Shown here in pieces: positions 1 to 8,353 of a stretch of DNA of 46,736 nt. The position numbers and the translations under genes were made by a program. Origin of the DNA: an uncultured Christensenellaceae bacterium (lineage in GTDB: Bacteria; Bacillota; Clostridia; Christensenellales; UBA3700); contig CAJUOU010000001.1 in assembly GCA_910588545.1 (NCBI GenBank), forward strand, positions 379,887 to 426,622, given 5' to 3'. Every line of letters begins with the position of its first letter. The first letter of the stretch is position 1. The notes below the pieces were generated by a model. It saw only the letters and a list, made by a program, of their open reading frames with translations. It did not search any database and had not been told where the DNA came from.

Positions 1-76
1 CTATGTCGGCTTGATTTATCAAGAAAAAGCGGCAGCTTTTGTTTAAATTTGAGTTTTCTCAAATTTAACGACACAT
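1..76. repeat. Three-hairpin intergenic element A with a closing stem
   Basis: Three perfect hairpins follow one another: CTTGA/TCAAG (10-14 with 19-23, loop TTTA), AAAAGC/GCTTTT (25-30 with 35-40, loop GGCA) and an 11-bp AT-rich stem (43-53 with 58-68, loop TTTT). The block is closed by TGTCG (4-8) pairing with CGACA (69-73), so the whole can fold as a four-way junction. Two other places in this window (29576-29673 and 46609-46668) show the same order of hairpins with different sequence. It may be the edge of a larger unit, because the window starts here. Function is unknown; a small mobile repeat (MITE-like), a structured RNA or a compound terminator are all possible. Confidence 0.6.
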
Positions 77-146
77 ATTTTATATTTTAGCATTTTATGC
101 GAAAATTGCAAAACATTTATTTTGTATTTTACAACAAGTGTAAAAA

Positions 147-176
147 GTGTCAGGAAATGTATACTTTTTCTGACAC
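147..176. promoter_or_regulatory. 30-bp palindrome, copy 1 (putative operator)
   Basis: Imperfect palindrome of 12 + 6 + 12 bases with outer arms GTGTCAGG and CTGACAC and a self-complementary GTATAC centre. It lies 9 bases upstream of the -35 element of the promoter at 186-214, which centres it near -59 relative to the expected start. A near-identical palindrome stands in the same relation to the next promoter. This placement suits a dimeric activator; the arms could also form an RNA hairpin. The binding protein is not identifiable from the window. Confidence 0.55.
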
Positions 177-185
177 AAAGATACA

Positions 186-214
186 TTGGAAAAAATTGTC
201 TTAAATTGTATAAT
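186..214 (+). promoter_or_regulatory. Sigma-A-type promoter, upstream copy
   Basis: TTGGAA (186-191), 17-base spacer, TATAAT (209-214). The expected start is near 221, so a transcript would run through the second palindrome (283-312) before reaching the lipoprotein gene at 505. The -35 is a weaker match than that of the downstream copy. Confidence 0.5.
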
Positions 215-282
215 TATGGTATTTGCATAAAATTTATACGTAAATTTATAACTAATAATAATAAAAGCATAAAAAAAACAAA

Positions 283-312
283 GTGTCAGAAAAAGTATAC
301 CATTTCTGACAC
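283..312. promoter_or_regulatory. 30-bp palindrome, copy 2 (putative operator, possible terminator)
   Basis: Same 12 + 6 + 12 design as copy 1, with arms GTGTCAGAAA and TTTCTGACAC around GTATAC. Extended by flanking A and T runs (AAGTGTCAGAAA ... TTTCTGACACTTTTTT), it also reads as a strong intrinsic terminator hairpin on the plus strand. Eight bases separate it from the -35 of the next promoter, against nine for copy 1. It could therefore act both as a DNA operator for the promoter at 321 and as an attenuator of transcripts from the promoter at 186. Confidence 0.6.
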
Positions 313-320
313 TTTTTTGG

Positions 321-349
321 TTGACAAAAGTATAGGTATTTTGTATAAT
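321..349 (+). promoter_or_regulatory. Sigma-A promoter of the BspA-like lipoprotein gene
   Basis: Perfect TTGACA (321-326) and TATAAT (344-349) with a 17-base spacer. The expected start is near 356, leaving an AT-rich leader of about 150 bases before the ATG at 505. Another TATAAT at 480-485 has no good -35 and is judged secondary. Confidence 0.75.
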
Positions 350-504
350 TAAAGTAATAATTTATATTAATTTTATTTTTAAGTATTATTTTTAAATTTT
401 TTATCTTAAAATGCTTTAAAAAAAATAAAATAAATTTCACAAAAGCTAAGAAATATATAACAAAAACACAATTTTTTAATATAATAGAAGAGGGGCGGGA
501 CGCA

Positions 505-2853
505 ATGAAAAAATCAAAGATGTTACTTTTTAATATTGCAATAGTATTGGCTTGCAGTATATTAGTAGTTTTATCTTTAATTTCCTTGTCTGCATGTATT
601 ACGAAAGAGCCTGAACACATTTGTTCCATGAGTTATTCAAAGGATAGTTCAAAACATTGGTTGGCTTGCGATATTTGCGATAAAGTAGAGGAAGCAGAGG
701 CGCATAAATTTTTGGATGGTAATGATGTTTGCAGTGTATGTAAATATATGAAAAACGAATTTGACTACACTTATGACAGTGACGAAAAGGCATATATAGT
801 TACAGGTTTGAACAAGACTGTAAGTGAGGTAGTAATTCCTAGCATACACAACAGTACTCCCGTAATAGGTGTTGAGCGTGAAGCCTTTAAAAATTGTGAT
901 TTTATAAAAAGCGTAACAGTTAGCGATAGCGTTAAATATATTGATGACTATGCTTTTCGTGGCTGTACAAATTTGGTAAATGTAACTATTTCCGATAAAG
1001 TGGAAAAAATCGGATATGGTGTTTTTGAAAACTGTAATAAGATAACCAAAATGGTGTTACCTTTTGTTGGAGCAAATAAAAATTTCGCGGCTAACGGTAC
1101 AGATGCAAATTCTCATTTCGGCTATATTTTTGGAGCAAGCAACTATTCTCAAAATGCGCAAGATATTTCGCCTGCATTGACAGATGTTAAAATATTGGGC
1201 GGCTCAATAATAAGTCCGTATGCATTTTACGGTTGCGATAAATTGACTAATATCTCGTTACCTAATAGTGTTGTGGAAATTGCTAACAGAGCATTTAGAT
1301 ATTGCTCAAGCTTAAAACAAATCAATTTGCCTGATAGTGTTAGGACTATAGGAGAAAGGGCTTTTTCAGATTGTATTGAACTTGCAAACATAACAATTCC
1401 CGATAGCGTAACTCAAATTAATAACAACGCTTTTACAGGTTGCAGTAAACTTAATAATTTGGTATTGCCTAACAGTATTACTACAATCGGTGCAGAAGCT
1501 TTTTATAATTGTGTATCACTTTCCAATTTGAGAATATCAAATGGTGTAACAACGATAGGCATTGACGCTTTTGAAAATTGTCCGATAAGCGAAGTTAAAA
1601 TGCCTGCTAGCGCAATTAACTATGTAGATAAAGCAAATTTAGTTAATGTGGAAATAACAGGCGGTACGGAAATAGAAGATTTTGCTTTCAGTGGCAGTAA
1701 ATTTCTTGAAATAGTTGTTTTGTCAAAAACTATAAGAATTATTGGCATGAATGCTTTTAACGGTTGTGAATATTTAACCGATATAAACTTTAATGATGGA
1801 TTAAATAGTATAGGCGATTTTGCTTTTTCAGGCTGCAAGTTGCTTACAAAAGTTGAACTTCCTAACACGGTAACTACATTGGGACAATGTGCGTTTGAAG
1901 ATTGTATAAATGTTAGCTATGTAAATTTGTCAAACAGTTTAACATGTATTGGAAGTGGAGTGTTTAATAACTGTCCTATTACCGATGCTACGGTTAGTGC
2001 CAACGTAATAGAGGTTTTACCTAAATATATGCTTGAAAATGTGACGGTTACTAACGGCAATGAAATCCCTGCAAACGCTTTTTACAACTGCAAAAGTTTG
2101 ACAAATATTACTTTGCCAAACAGCATTAGTAAAATCGGTTTAAACGCATTTTTTGGTTGTGACAATTTAAATTATAATATTTTTGATAACGGTTTGTATT
2201 TAGGCAACAATAATAACGAGTATTTGGTTTTTGTAAAAACCAAACAAGTTGATTTGACAAATATACAAATAAATGAAAAAACGAGAATTATCAACAGTTA
2301 TGCTTTTAATAATTGTGAAAATCTTGAAAGTATTTTGATTCCTGAAAATAGTGTAATAAGTATTGGCGACAGAGCATTTGCAGGCTGCAGCAAAATTACA
2401 AGTATCGTTTTGTCAAGCAGTGACATTCAATCGGGTGCAGGTGTGTTAAAATTACCAAACAGCATTGTTGAATTAGGTAACGGCGTGTTTGCAGGGTGCT
2501 TGAGTTTAAGAACGGCTACTTTGCCAAATTCCATATCCGTTATTGGGGAAAGATTATTTTATGGTTGCTCTAGTTTAGAAAGTATGGAACTTTCGAACGG
2601 GGTAATCGAAATAAGAACAGATGCATTTAACGGATGTACAAATTTAAAGTCTATCAAAGTATATAACAGTGTTACTCGTATATCGATGGGAGCATTTGCA
2701 AATTGTACAAGTCTTACACGTATTGAGTTTGTTGGTACAAAATCCGAATGGTTAGAAATTAGCAGAGAGTATGATTGGGATAGCTCAACAGGTGCGTATG
2801 TTATTTATTGTCTGGGCGGAGAGCAGATAAATAAAGATTCTAAAGTGAATTAA
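505..2853 (+). CDS. BspA-like leucine-rich repeat lipoprotein
   Basis: A 782-residue secreted protein. The N-terminus has a basic start, a hydrophobic stretch (about residues 6-29) and a lipobox LSAC with the lipidated Cys at residue 31, so it is probably anchored to the outer face of the membrane. Residues about 40-85 contain two CxxC pairs (CDIC, CSVC), a zinc-ribbon-like module often found in clostridial surface proteins. The rest is a long run of 23-residue LRR_5/BspA-type repeats with the pattern IxxxAFxxCxxLxxIxLPxSVxxIG. Such repeats mediate adhesion or protein binding in other bacteria; the ligand here is unknown. The start follows a GGGGCGGGA ribosome site. It stands alone, with its own promoter and a terminator, and converges with galT. 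Confidence 0.85.
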   Translation: MKKSKMLLFNIAIVLACSILVVLSLISLSACITKEPEHICSMSYSKDSSKHWLACDICDKVEEAEAHKFLDGNDVCSVCKYMKNEFDYTYDSDEKAYIVTGLNKTVSEVVIPSIHNSTPVIGVEREAFKNCDFIKSVTVSDSVKYIDDYAFRGCTNLVNVTISDKVEKIGYGVFENCNKITKMVLPFVGANKNFAANGTDANSHFGYIFGASNYSQNAQDISPALTDVKILGGSIISPYAFYGCDKLTNISLPNSVVEIANRAFRYCSSLKQINLPDSVRTIGERAFSDCIELANITIPDSVTQINNNAFTGCSKLNNLVLPNSITTIGAEAFYNCVSLSNLRISNGVTTIGIDAFENCPISEVKMPASAINYVDKANLVNVEITGGTEIEDFAFSGSKFLEIVVLSKTIRIIGMNAFNGCEYLTDINFNDGLNSIGDFAFSGCKLLTKVELPNTVTTLGQCAFEDCINVSYVNLSNSLTCIGSGVFNNCPITDATVSANVIEVLPKYMLENVTVTNGNEIPANAFYNCKSLTNITLPNSISKIGLNAFFGCDNLNYNIFDNGLYLGNNNNEYLVFVKTKQVDLTNIQINEKTRIINSYAFNNCENLESILIPENSVISIGDRAFAGCSKITSIVLSSSDIQSGAGVLKLPNSIVELGNGVFAGCLSLRTATLPNSISVIGERLFYGCSSLESMELSNGVIEIRTDAFNGCTNLKSIKVYNSVTRISMGAFANCTSLTRIEFVGTKSEWLEISREYDWDSSTGAYVIYCLGGEQINKDSKVN

Positions 2854-2870
2854 AATTATTATAAAATTAA

Positions 2871-2903
2871 ACAACCGACTGAAATTTTCAGTCGGTGTTT
2901 TTT
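2871..2903. terminator. Bidirectional terminator between the LRR gene and galT
   Basis: CCGACTGAAA (2875-2884) pairs with TTTCAGTCGG (2886-2895) around a single T, followed by GTTTTTTAA on the plus strand. It sits between two convergent genes and can serve both. Confidence 0.85.
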
Positions 2904-2932
2904 AATTGATAAAAATTATTTATTTTTATAGA

Positions 2933-4456
2933 TTATTTGCAACCTAAAGCAACTATCATAAATTTGTCAAAAGCTGCTTTACCCTCATCGGTGTTTTTGA
3001 ATACGGCAGTGCATTCCAAAATCTTTTCGCAAACAATGTTGATATAGTCTTTTACGATTTTCTCGCTTGCCTCTTGATCATTGTTTGTTCCGTTTTGTTC
3101 TATTAAAGTTTTTATCATATCCTTGTGTTTGCACAATGGATGACTTTCTTTGCTTACTTGTTCGTAGTCAAATGTTTCTTCGCCTGTTAAATACTTTTGA
3201 ATAGCTTTAAGTTCTTTATCAAGTCTGCCAGGTAGAATAAATGTTCCCATTACTTCGATAATTCCAATACCTTCTTTTTTGATATTATGTAAATCTTCGG
3301 TAGGGTGGTAAATGCCGTAAGGGTGTACATCATCTGTTCGATTGTTCCTTAAAATCATATCCACGATATATCTGCCATTTTCATATCTTGCGATAGGTGT
3401 AACTGCATTGTGTTGAGCATCTGTTTTGCATAATATGTTTACGCTTTCATCGCTATATTCCGCCCATTGTCTTAAAACATAGTCAGCTGCTTCCACAGCT
3501 ACCAATTTCTTTTTAGAAGATACTCTTACAACACTATTGTACCAATCCATAATGGAGATTTCTGCACCTTTGATAGGAGATTTGAAAGTTTTGCGTATAG
3601 GAGCTTTGAACATAGGTAGTACTTTGCCGCCGCCTTGGTAATGGTCGTGTGTCAAGATAGAGCCGCCTACGATTGGAAGAGCAGCGTTTGAGCCCATAAA
3701 GAAGTGTGGGAACAAGTCAACAAAATCTACAAGTCTTGCTATGCAATCGTGGTTGACTTTCATAGGTCTATGTTCATCGCAAAAACAAATTAAGTGCTTG
3801 TAATAATATTGATAAGGGGAGTATTGAATCCACCATAATTCGTCATTTAAAGTGACAGGGATGGTTCTTAGCGTTTGTCTTGCGGGATGACCTGCATTAC
3901 CTGCATAGCCCACATTGGAAGGGCAAAGCATACAAGCCGGATAGCCTGTTTTTGCTTTTAATGCAGCTGCAATTTGTTTTGGGTCTTTTTCTGGTTTGGA
4001 AAGATTAATAGTTATTTGCAACCCGCCTTTAGAGCCCTCATATTCCCACATTATATTTTTATTGATATCTTGCATTCTCAAATAATTGTTTGCTTTGCCC
4101 AATTCAAACAAATAATCGGTTGCGGCTTGGACACCTTCAACAGCTTGAGTGATATCATATTTCATAATTACAGAAGAAGGAGACGGAGTAACCAACCCGA
4201 AAAGTCTTGTTTCGTAAAGCAAGCTGTCTTCAGCGCAGGTTAAGCCTTTTTTAATCGCATAGTCAACCATAAAATCGACAGTTTGTTGTATGTCATATTC
4301 GGGTATGCTTTCAAAAGGTATGGTAGCACCAAGTTTGAAATTGTCAAGCAAGGCATTTCTTACAAAATGCACATCGTACTTGTCAAGTGAAAGATTTTTG
4401 GTTGCATAGTCGATTAGTTGCTCGATTGCAATTAAAATTTGATTGTCTTGTGTCAT
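2933..4456 (-). CDS. galT: UDP-glucose--hexose-1-phosphate uridylyltransferase (GalT, class 2)
   Basis: A 507-residue enzyme of the long Firmicutes-type GalT family (COG4468 kind), distinct from the shorter E. coli GalT. It exchanges UMP between UDP-glucose and galactose-1-phosphate in the Leloir pathway. Family landmarks are the HPARQTLRTIPV and WWIQYSPYQYYYKH segments and the catalytic-region motif THDHYQGG near residue 270. The start follows an AGGAGAGG ribosome site on the minus strand. It is divergent from galK, with separate promoters in the 200-base gap. No galE is seen in the window. Confidence 0.93.
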   Translation of the reverse strand: MTQDNQILIAIEQLIDYATKNLSLDKYDVHFVRNALLDNFKLGATIPFESIPEYDIQQTVDFMVDYAIKKGLTCAEDSLLYETRLFGLVTPSPSSVIMKYDITQAVEGVQAATDYLFELGKANNYLRMQDINKNIMWEYEGSKGGLQITINLSKPEKDPKQIAAALKAKTGYPACMLCPSNVGYAGNAGHPARQTLRTIPVTLNDELWWIQYSPYQYYYKHLICFCDEHRPMKVNHDCIARLVDFVDLFPHFFMGSNAALPIVGGSILTHDHYQGGGKVLPMFKAPIRKTFKSPIKGAEISIMDWYNSVVRVSSKKKLVAVEAADYVLRQWAEYSDESVNILCKTDAQHNAVTPIARYENGRYIVDMILRNNRTDDVHPYGIYHPTEDLHNIKKEGIGIIEVMGTFILPGRLDKELKAIQKYLTGEETFDYEQVSKESHPLCKHKDMIKTLIEQNGTNNDQEASEKIVKDYINIVCEKILECTAVFKNTDEGKAAFDKFMIVALGCK

Positions 4457-4517
4457 AAACCTCTCCTAAATCTAAAAAATAATAACTAAATTATAAAAAC
4501 TTACGTTTATTAAAGTA

Positions 4518-4546
4518 ATTATATAATATTTTATTAATATTAGCAA
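4518..4546 (-). promoter_or_regulatory. Promoter of galT
   Basis: Read on the minus strand: TTGCTA (4546-4541), 17-base spacer, TATAAT (4523-4518). The leader to the galT start is about 55 bases. Confidence 0.6.
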
Positions 4547-4573
4547 CTATATTATAAGTTTTTGTAAAAAATA

Positions 4574-4602
4574 TTGATTTTTATTTTTTTTTGTGCTAAA
4601 AT
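4574..4602 (+). promoter_or_regulatory. Promoter of galK
   Basis: TTGATT (4574-4579), 17-base spacer, TAAAAT (4597-4602), preceded by an extended -10 TG (TGCTAAAAT). The 16 bases TTTTTTGTGCTAAAAT are identical to those at the ftsA promoter (43979-43994). It does not overlap the galT promoter; about 27 bases lie between their -35 elements and could hold a shared operator. Confidence 0.6.
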
Positions 4603-4656
4603 AAAATATATATTTATATAATAATAAATAAAAGCAGTATTCGGGAGGAAAATTCT

Positions 4657-5934
4657 GTGAAATTTTTAAATAAACTTGATTTTGAAAATATCGGCAACAA
4701 CGCTAATTTTGCAAAGGAATGTGCAAGGCTTTATGCAAAAAACAACGGTTTGGACTATCAAATTAAAAGGTACAAAGATTTGTACAAAATCCACAGCGAA
4801 TTCAGTGGGGAAAATGTCTTGCTTTTTTCCTCTCCCGGTAGGATAGAAGTTTGCGGTAATCATACCGACCATAATAATGGCAAAGTTTTGTGTGCCTCTA
4901 TAAGTGTGGATACAATAGCAATGGTTACTCCTGTTTTGGAGAGTACTATTACTATTGCATCGGTAGGTTATCCGCCATTTGTTGTAGATATAAACGACCT
5001 AGAGCCAAAAACTTCGGAATACGGCAAAAGCGAAGGCTTGGTACGCGGTGTTTGTGCATATTTTAAACAAAACGGCTATCAAATCGGCGGTTTTTACGCT
5101 ACTACTACATCGGATGTATTTAAAGGTGCGGGAGTAAGTTCTTCGGCTTGCTTCGAAGTGCTTGTTTGCGAAATTTTAAATGTTTTGTACAATAACGGAA
5201 AAATGGATGCCCTTACAAAGGCTTATGCCTCTCATTTGGCGGAAAGTGTTTATTTTGGCAAACCTTGCGGTCTTATGGACCAATCCGCAATCGCACTTGG
5301 CGGTGTAAGTTACATAGATTTTAAGGATACAAAAGCACCACAGGTGGAAAGTATTCCTTGGCAGTTTGAAGGTGTGGATATCGTGCTTGTAAATTGCGGC
5401 GGCGACCATTGCGGATTGACTGACCAATATGCGTCTATTCGTACAGAGATGGAAGATGTTGCTAAAATTTTCGGTCAAAAAGTGCTTAGATTTGTAAATA
5501 AAGATAAGTTTTTATCAACTATTCCTATCATTCAAAGCGATGTTTCGGGCAGAGCAATTTTAAGAGCAATACACTATTTTGACGAAAATGAGAGAGTAGA
5601 TAACTGTGCTTTGGCAATTAAAAATGTAGATATAGCAAAATATTACGAAATGATTAATGCCAGCGGCGACAGTTCATATAAATTGTTGCAAAACTGCTAT
5701 CCGGAGGGAGATAGAGATATGCGTATCCCTATGGCTTTGGCATTGAGCAAAAACATTTGCGGAAATGAAGGGGCAATACGTGTGCATGGCGGTGGCTTTG
5801 CCGGCACTATGATTGCTTATGTTCCAACTGCGTTGACGGAAAAATTGGTAAAAGATTTAAAGGCTGTATTCGGTGGGGATAATGTGTTTGAAATTTCTAT
5901 AAGAAACAGCGGTACAAGACAGGTTGAAATTTAA
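4657..5934 (+). CDS. galK: Galactokinase
   Basis: A 425-residue GHMP kinase that phosphorylates galactose to galactose-1-phosphate with ATP. The galactokinase signature SPGRIEVCGNHTDHNNG is at about residues 59-75, the ATP-binding GAGVSSSA loop at about 158-165, and the third GHMP motif HGGGFAGTM near 378. The chain is slightly longer than many galactokinases (about 390). The start follows a GGGAGG site. GalT lies divergent upstream. lgt begins 14 bases after the stop and may be co-transcribed. Confidence 0.93.
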   Translation: MKFLNKLDFENIGNNANFAKECARLYAKNNGLDYQIKRYKDLYKIHSEFSGENVLLFSSPGRIEVCGNHTDHNNGKVLCASISVDTIAMVTPVLESTITIASVGYPPFVVDINDLEPKTSEYGKSEGLVRGVCAYFKQNGYQIGGFYATTTSDVFKGAGVSSSACFEVLVCEILNVLYNNGKMDALTKAYASHLAESVYFGKPCGLMDQSAIALGGVSYIDFKDTKAPQVESIPWQFEGVDIVLVNCGGDHCGLTDQYASIRTEMEDVAKIFGQKVLRFVNKDKFLSTIPIIQSDVSGRAILRAIHYFDENERVDNCALAIKNVDIAKYYEMINASGDSSYKLLQNCYPEGDRDMRIPMALALSKNICGNEGAIRVHGGGFAGTMIAYVPTALTEKLVKDLKAVFGGDNVFEISIRNSGTRQVEI

Positions 5935-5948
5935 TAGAGGATACATTT

Positions 5949-6965
5949 ATGGGTAACATATTTGGCAATTTGATATCTGAAATAAACAATACATTTGAAC
6001 TTTTTGGCAGAGAAATACATTGGTATGGTGTTATTTTGACAGGCGGAATGGTTTGTGCGTTGTTTTTGTTGATATTTCTTGCAAAAAGGGAGAAAGTCGA
6101 GCCTGACTTTTGCTTGTCGACCTTTTTGTTTGCAATAATATTTGCGATATTCGGTGCAAGATTATTTTATGTTGTGCCTAGGTTTGACGAGTATTTTACA
6201 AGTTGGGATGGCTTTTTGCGTGCGTTTAATATATCAGAGGGCGGACTTACAATTATAGGCGGTATCCCTATGGGGGCATTGGGAGTGTATATTTCCTGCC
6301 GTATTTATAAAAAATCTTTCTTTAGGGTAACCGATTTGATTGTGCCTTGTTTGCTTTTGGGACAGGTTATAGGTAGATGGGGTAACTTTGTAAACGGGGA
6401 GCTTTATGGTTTTGAAATTACAAATCCTGCTTTTCAAAAATTCCCTATTGCCGTTTGGGTTTATGACAGCGGTAAATATGCTTGGCATGCTGCAAACTTC
6501 TTTTACGAAATGATGCTTAACTTGGTAATGTTAATTGTTATGTTAGCACTCACTTTTACAATAAAGAAAAAATTGAAAGTAGGCTTTTTGAGTGTACTTT
6601 ACATTATTTGGTATGGTGTTGTAAGAGGCATTTTGGAGTTTGTAAAAGTCGGTCAGTTGATGTGGGGCAGTGTAAGAGTTGTACAATTTATTTGTTTTTT
6701 GTGTGCCGCAGTAGGTGTAGTATTTTTAATTTTGCTACAAATGGGGTATATTAAATTTGAAACGGTTAAAATGTACGAAAGACATTTCAAAAATGTACAC
6801 GAGCCACCGGAGTATGTAGAGGGGCAGTTTGACAATATTGCTCTGGATGATAACGAAACAACAGATGCTCCAAAAGGTTTTGCTAAGTTTAAAATGGAGT
6901 TTTTCGGCCGTAAAAAAAGTACAGATAAAGACGTAGATAAATGGGATAATGAAAATGAAAAATAA
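5949..6965 (+). CDS. lgt: Prolipoprotein diacylglyceryl transferase (Lgt)
   Basis: A 338-residue polytopic membrane enzyme that moves diacylglycerol from phosphatidylglycerol to the lipobox Cys of prolipoproteins, such as the LRR lipoprotein in this window. The Lgt signature GRWGNFVNGELYG is at about residues 142-154. The position that in E. coli reads HGG (His103) reads IGG here (EGGLTIIGG); from family knowledge many Firmicutes carry Tyr, so Ile is a further departure. A charged cytoplasmic tail of about 60 residues follows the last membrane helix. The 3' end overlaps the next gene by 17 bases. Confidence 0.92.
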   Translation: MGNIFGNLISEINNTFELFGREIHWYGVILTGGMVCALFLLIFLAKREKVEPDFCLSTFLFAIIFAIFGARLFYVVPRFDEYFTSWDGFLRAFNISEGGLTIIGGIPMGALGVYISCRIYKKSFFRVTDLIVPCLLLGQVIGRWGNFVNGELYGFEITNPAFQKFPIAVWVYDSGKYAWHAANFFYEMMLNLVMLIVMLALTFTIKKKLKVGFLSVLYIIWYGVVRGILEFVKVGQLMWGSVRVVQFICFLCAAVGVVFLILLQMGYIKFETVKMYERHFKNVHEPPEYVEGQFDNIALDDNETTDAPKGFAKFKMEFFGRKKSTDKDVDKWDNENEK

Positions 6966-7560
6966 AGATAATGTTTTAAAAATGACATTAAGCATATTAA
7001 TGATAGTATTTGGCGTACTGCTATTGCTTGACCAATTAGATGTGAAGTTTATCGACGATTTCTTTATGCCTTGGTATACTATTCTTGTTTTATTTATTGC
7101 TGCTGCTTTGCTTAGCTTTGCGATTGTAAAAAAAGCACCGATAATTTATGTTTTGTCTATGTTTTTTGCCGGGTTGTATTTAGTCATATCGATATCTGGT
7201 AAACTACCTGATTTGGCAGTAGGTAAAATAATAATGATAATTCCGCTATTTATCGGTTTGGGTTTTGTAATTGCTGATAAAGTTTGTAAATGGTCGCCAA
7301 AAGCAATGCGATTCGGCTTGGTAACAACAGTTGCAAGTGCGATTATTTTGGTAAGTACAATACTAGATGTTTGGAGATATGTTATACCTGCAGTTATCAT
7401 TTTGATTGGTATTGCATATTTGTTATTTAGCATATTTGCAGTTAAGCAAGAGACTAAAACCAAAAAGAAGAACTATTATGTAACTTATGAGCCAAAAGAT
7501 GCCGAGGCAAATATAACTGAAAATTCGGAAAGTTTTGAGGACAGCAATTCCGAAGAATAA
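6949..7560 (+). CDS. Small polytopic membrane protein of unknown function
   Basis: A 203-residue protein with about six hydrophobic segments between residues 10 and 165 and an acidic tail (TENSESFEDSNSEE). I recognise no family with certainty; the organisation resembles the membrane part of LiaF/LiaI-like proteins, but no diagnostic motif is visible. It starts inside lgt (17-base overlap), with a second in-frame ATG two codons later, so it is translationally coupled to lgt. A hairpin follows its stop. Confidence 0.7.
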   Translation: MKMKNKDNVLKMTLSILMIVFGVLLLLDQLDVKFIDDFFMPWYTILVLFIAAALLSFAIVKKAPIIYVLSMFFAGLYLVISISGKLPDLAVGKIIMIIPLFIGLGFVIADKVCKWSPKAMRFGLVTTVASAIILVSTILDVWRYVIPAVIILIGIAYLLFSIFAVKQETKTKKKNYYVTYEPKDAEANITENSESFEDSNSEE

Positions 7561-7580
7561 TTTGATATCTATAAAAATTT

Positions 7581-7607
7581 TAGCGCCTATTTAATAGGTG
7601 CTATTTT
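7581..7607 (+). terminator. Terminator after the lgt operon
   Basis: TAGCGCCTAT (7581-7590) pairs with ATAGGTGCTA (7594-7603) with one G-T pair and loop TTA, followed by a short TTTT tract. Confidence 0.6.
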
Positions 7608-7686
7608 CATGCGATTTCCTATACGATTTATCCATATAAATATTCGTAAAAGACGATTATTGATATTTGACAAACAAAGTCATAAT

Positions 7687-7729
7687 TTGACAATATATTT
7701 TTAATTATTATAAATAAATATGTTATAAT
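7687..7729 (+). promoter_or_regulatory. Promoter region of the DivIVA-like gene
   Basis: Two overlapping candidates. One is TTGACA (7687-7692), 16-base spacer, TATAAA (7709-7714). The other is an extended -10 TGTTATAAT (7721-7729) without a good -35. A second TTTGACA stands exactly 20 bases upstream (7666-7672). Confidence 0.5.
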
Positions 7730-7746
7730 TTTTTTGAGGTGAAAAT

Positions 7747-8337
7747 ATGTATAAATTCGACACAGTTAAAAAGGGTTATGACAAAGTGCAAGTAGATAAC
7801 TACATAAACAGAGAAATTGACAGCTATAAGCAAACTATTTCCGATAAAAATATGCGTATATCCGAATTGTTACATCAAAACAATAATTTAAACAAGCAAA
7901 TAGATGAGTTTAAATTGAGGGAAGACAATGTAAATAAAGCATTGATAACTGCCATTGAAAAAGCTCAAGAAATGGAAATGTTGGTCAAAAAAAGCTATAA
8001 TATCGAATTGGAAAGGCTAAGAATTTGGCGTGACAAATGGGTATCTTATGCGGAAAAATGCAAAAAAACAGTCGGCTTTAACAGTGTAAAAGGGGAAGTA
8101 ATAGGTGTGTTATCCACACTTGAAAATGAGCTTATCGAAAGGATAAATCAAGGTATTACTTTGAATACTCAAGTTGTACTTAACGAGGCGGAGGAACAGT
8201 ACAGCAAGGAAAAAGCAAGATTGGATAGTAAAAAAAATGTGGATAGCGAGGATATAATTGCAACGGATGAAGAAATAGAAAAAATCTTAAATAATCCGGA
8301 GTTTAACAATCTTATCAAATCTTTAGGTATTGCATAA
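7747..8337 (+). CDS. DivIVA-domain protein
   Basis: A 196-residue protein. Its N-terminus (FDTVKKGYDKVQVDNYI, residues 4-20) matches the DivIVA/GpsB lipid-binding motif, and a charged, largely helical region that can form coiled coils follows to about residue 80. Such proteins sit at curved membrane or septa and recruit partners for division, wall growth or spore chromosome anchoring. It is a single gene with its own promoter and terminator, beside the sporulation genes and away from the dcw cluster, so which DivIVA-family role it has cannot be told. The start follows GAGGTG. Confidence 0.75.
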   Translation: MYKFDTVKKGYDKVQVDNYINREIDSYKQTISDKNMRISELLHQNNNLNKQIDEFKLREDNVNKALITAIEKAQEMEMLVKKSYNIELERLRIWRDKWVSYAEKCKKTVGFNSVKGEVIGVLSTLENELIERINQGITLNTQVVLNEAEEQYSKEKARLDSKKNVDSEDIIATDEEIEKILNNPEFNNLIKSLGIA

Positions 8338-8353
8338 CAAAATCTCTTACATA

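Noticed and set aside
147..312. The paired palindromes as ends of a mobile element or as a telomere-resolution or dif-like site
   Set aside because: Only 106 bases lie between them, with no gene or target duplication, and their matched spacing to -35 elements is better explained by regulation.
122..629. Short open frames on both strands around 122-352 and 252-629
   Set aside because: They run through the palindromes, promoters and the start of the lipoprotein gene, have no ribosome sites and low-complexity products.
7666..7692. Two TTTGACA direct repeats 20 bases apart as an operator
   Set aside because: The second is explained as a -35 element; the first alone is not enough evidence.
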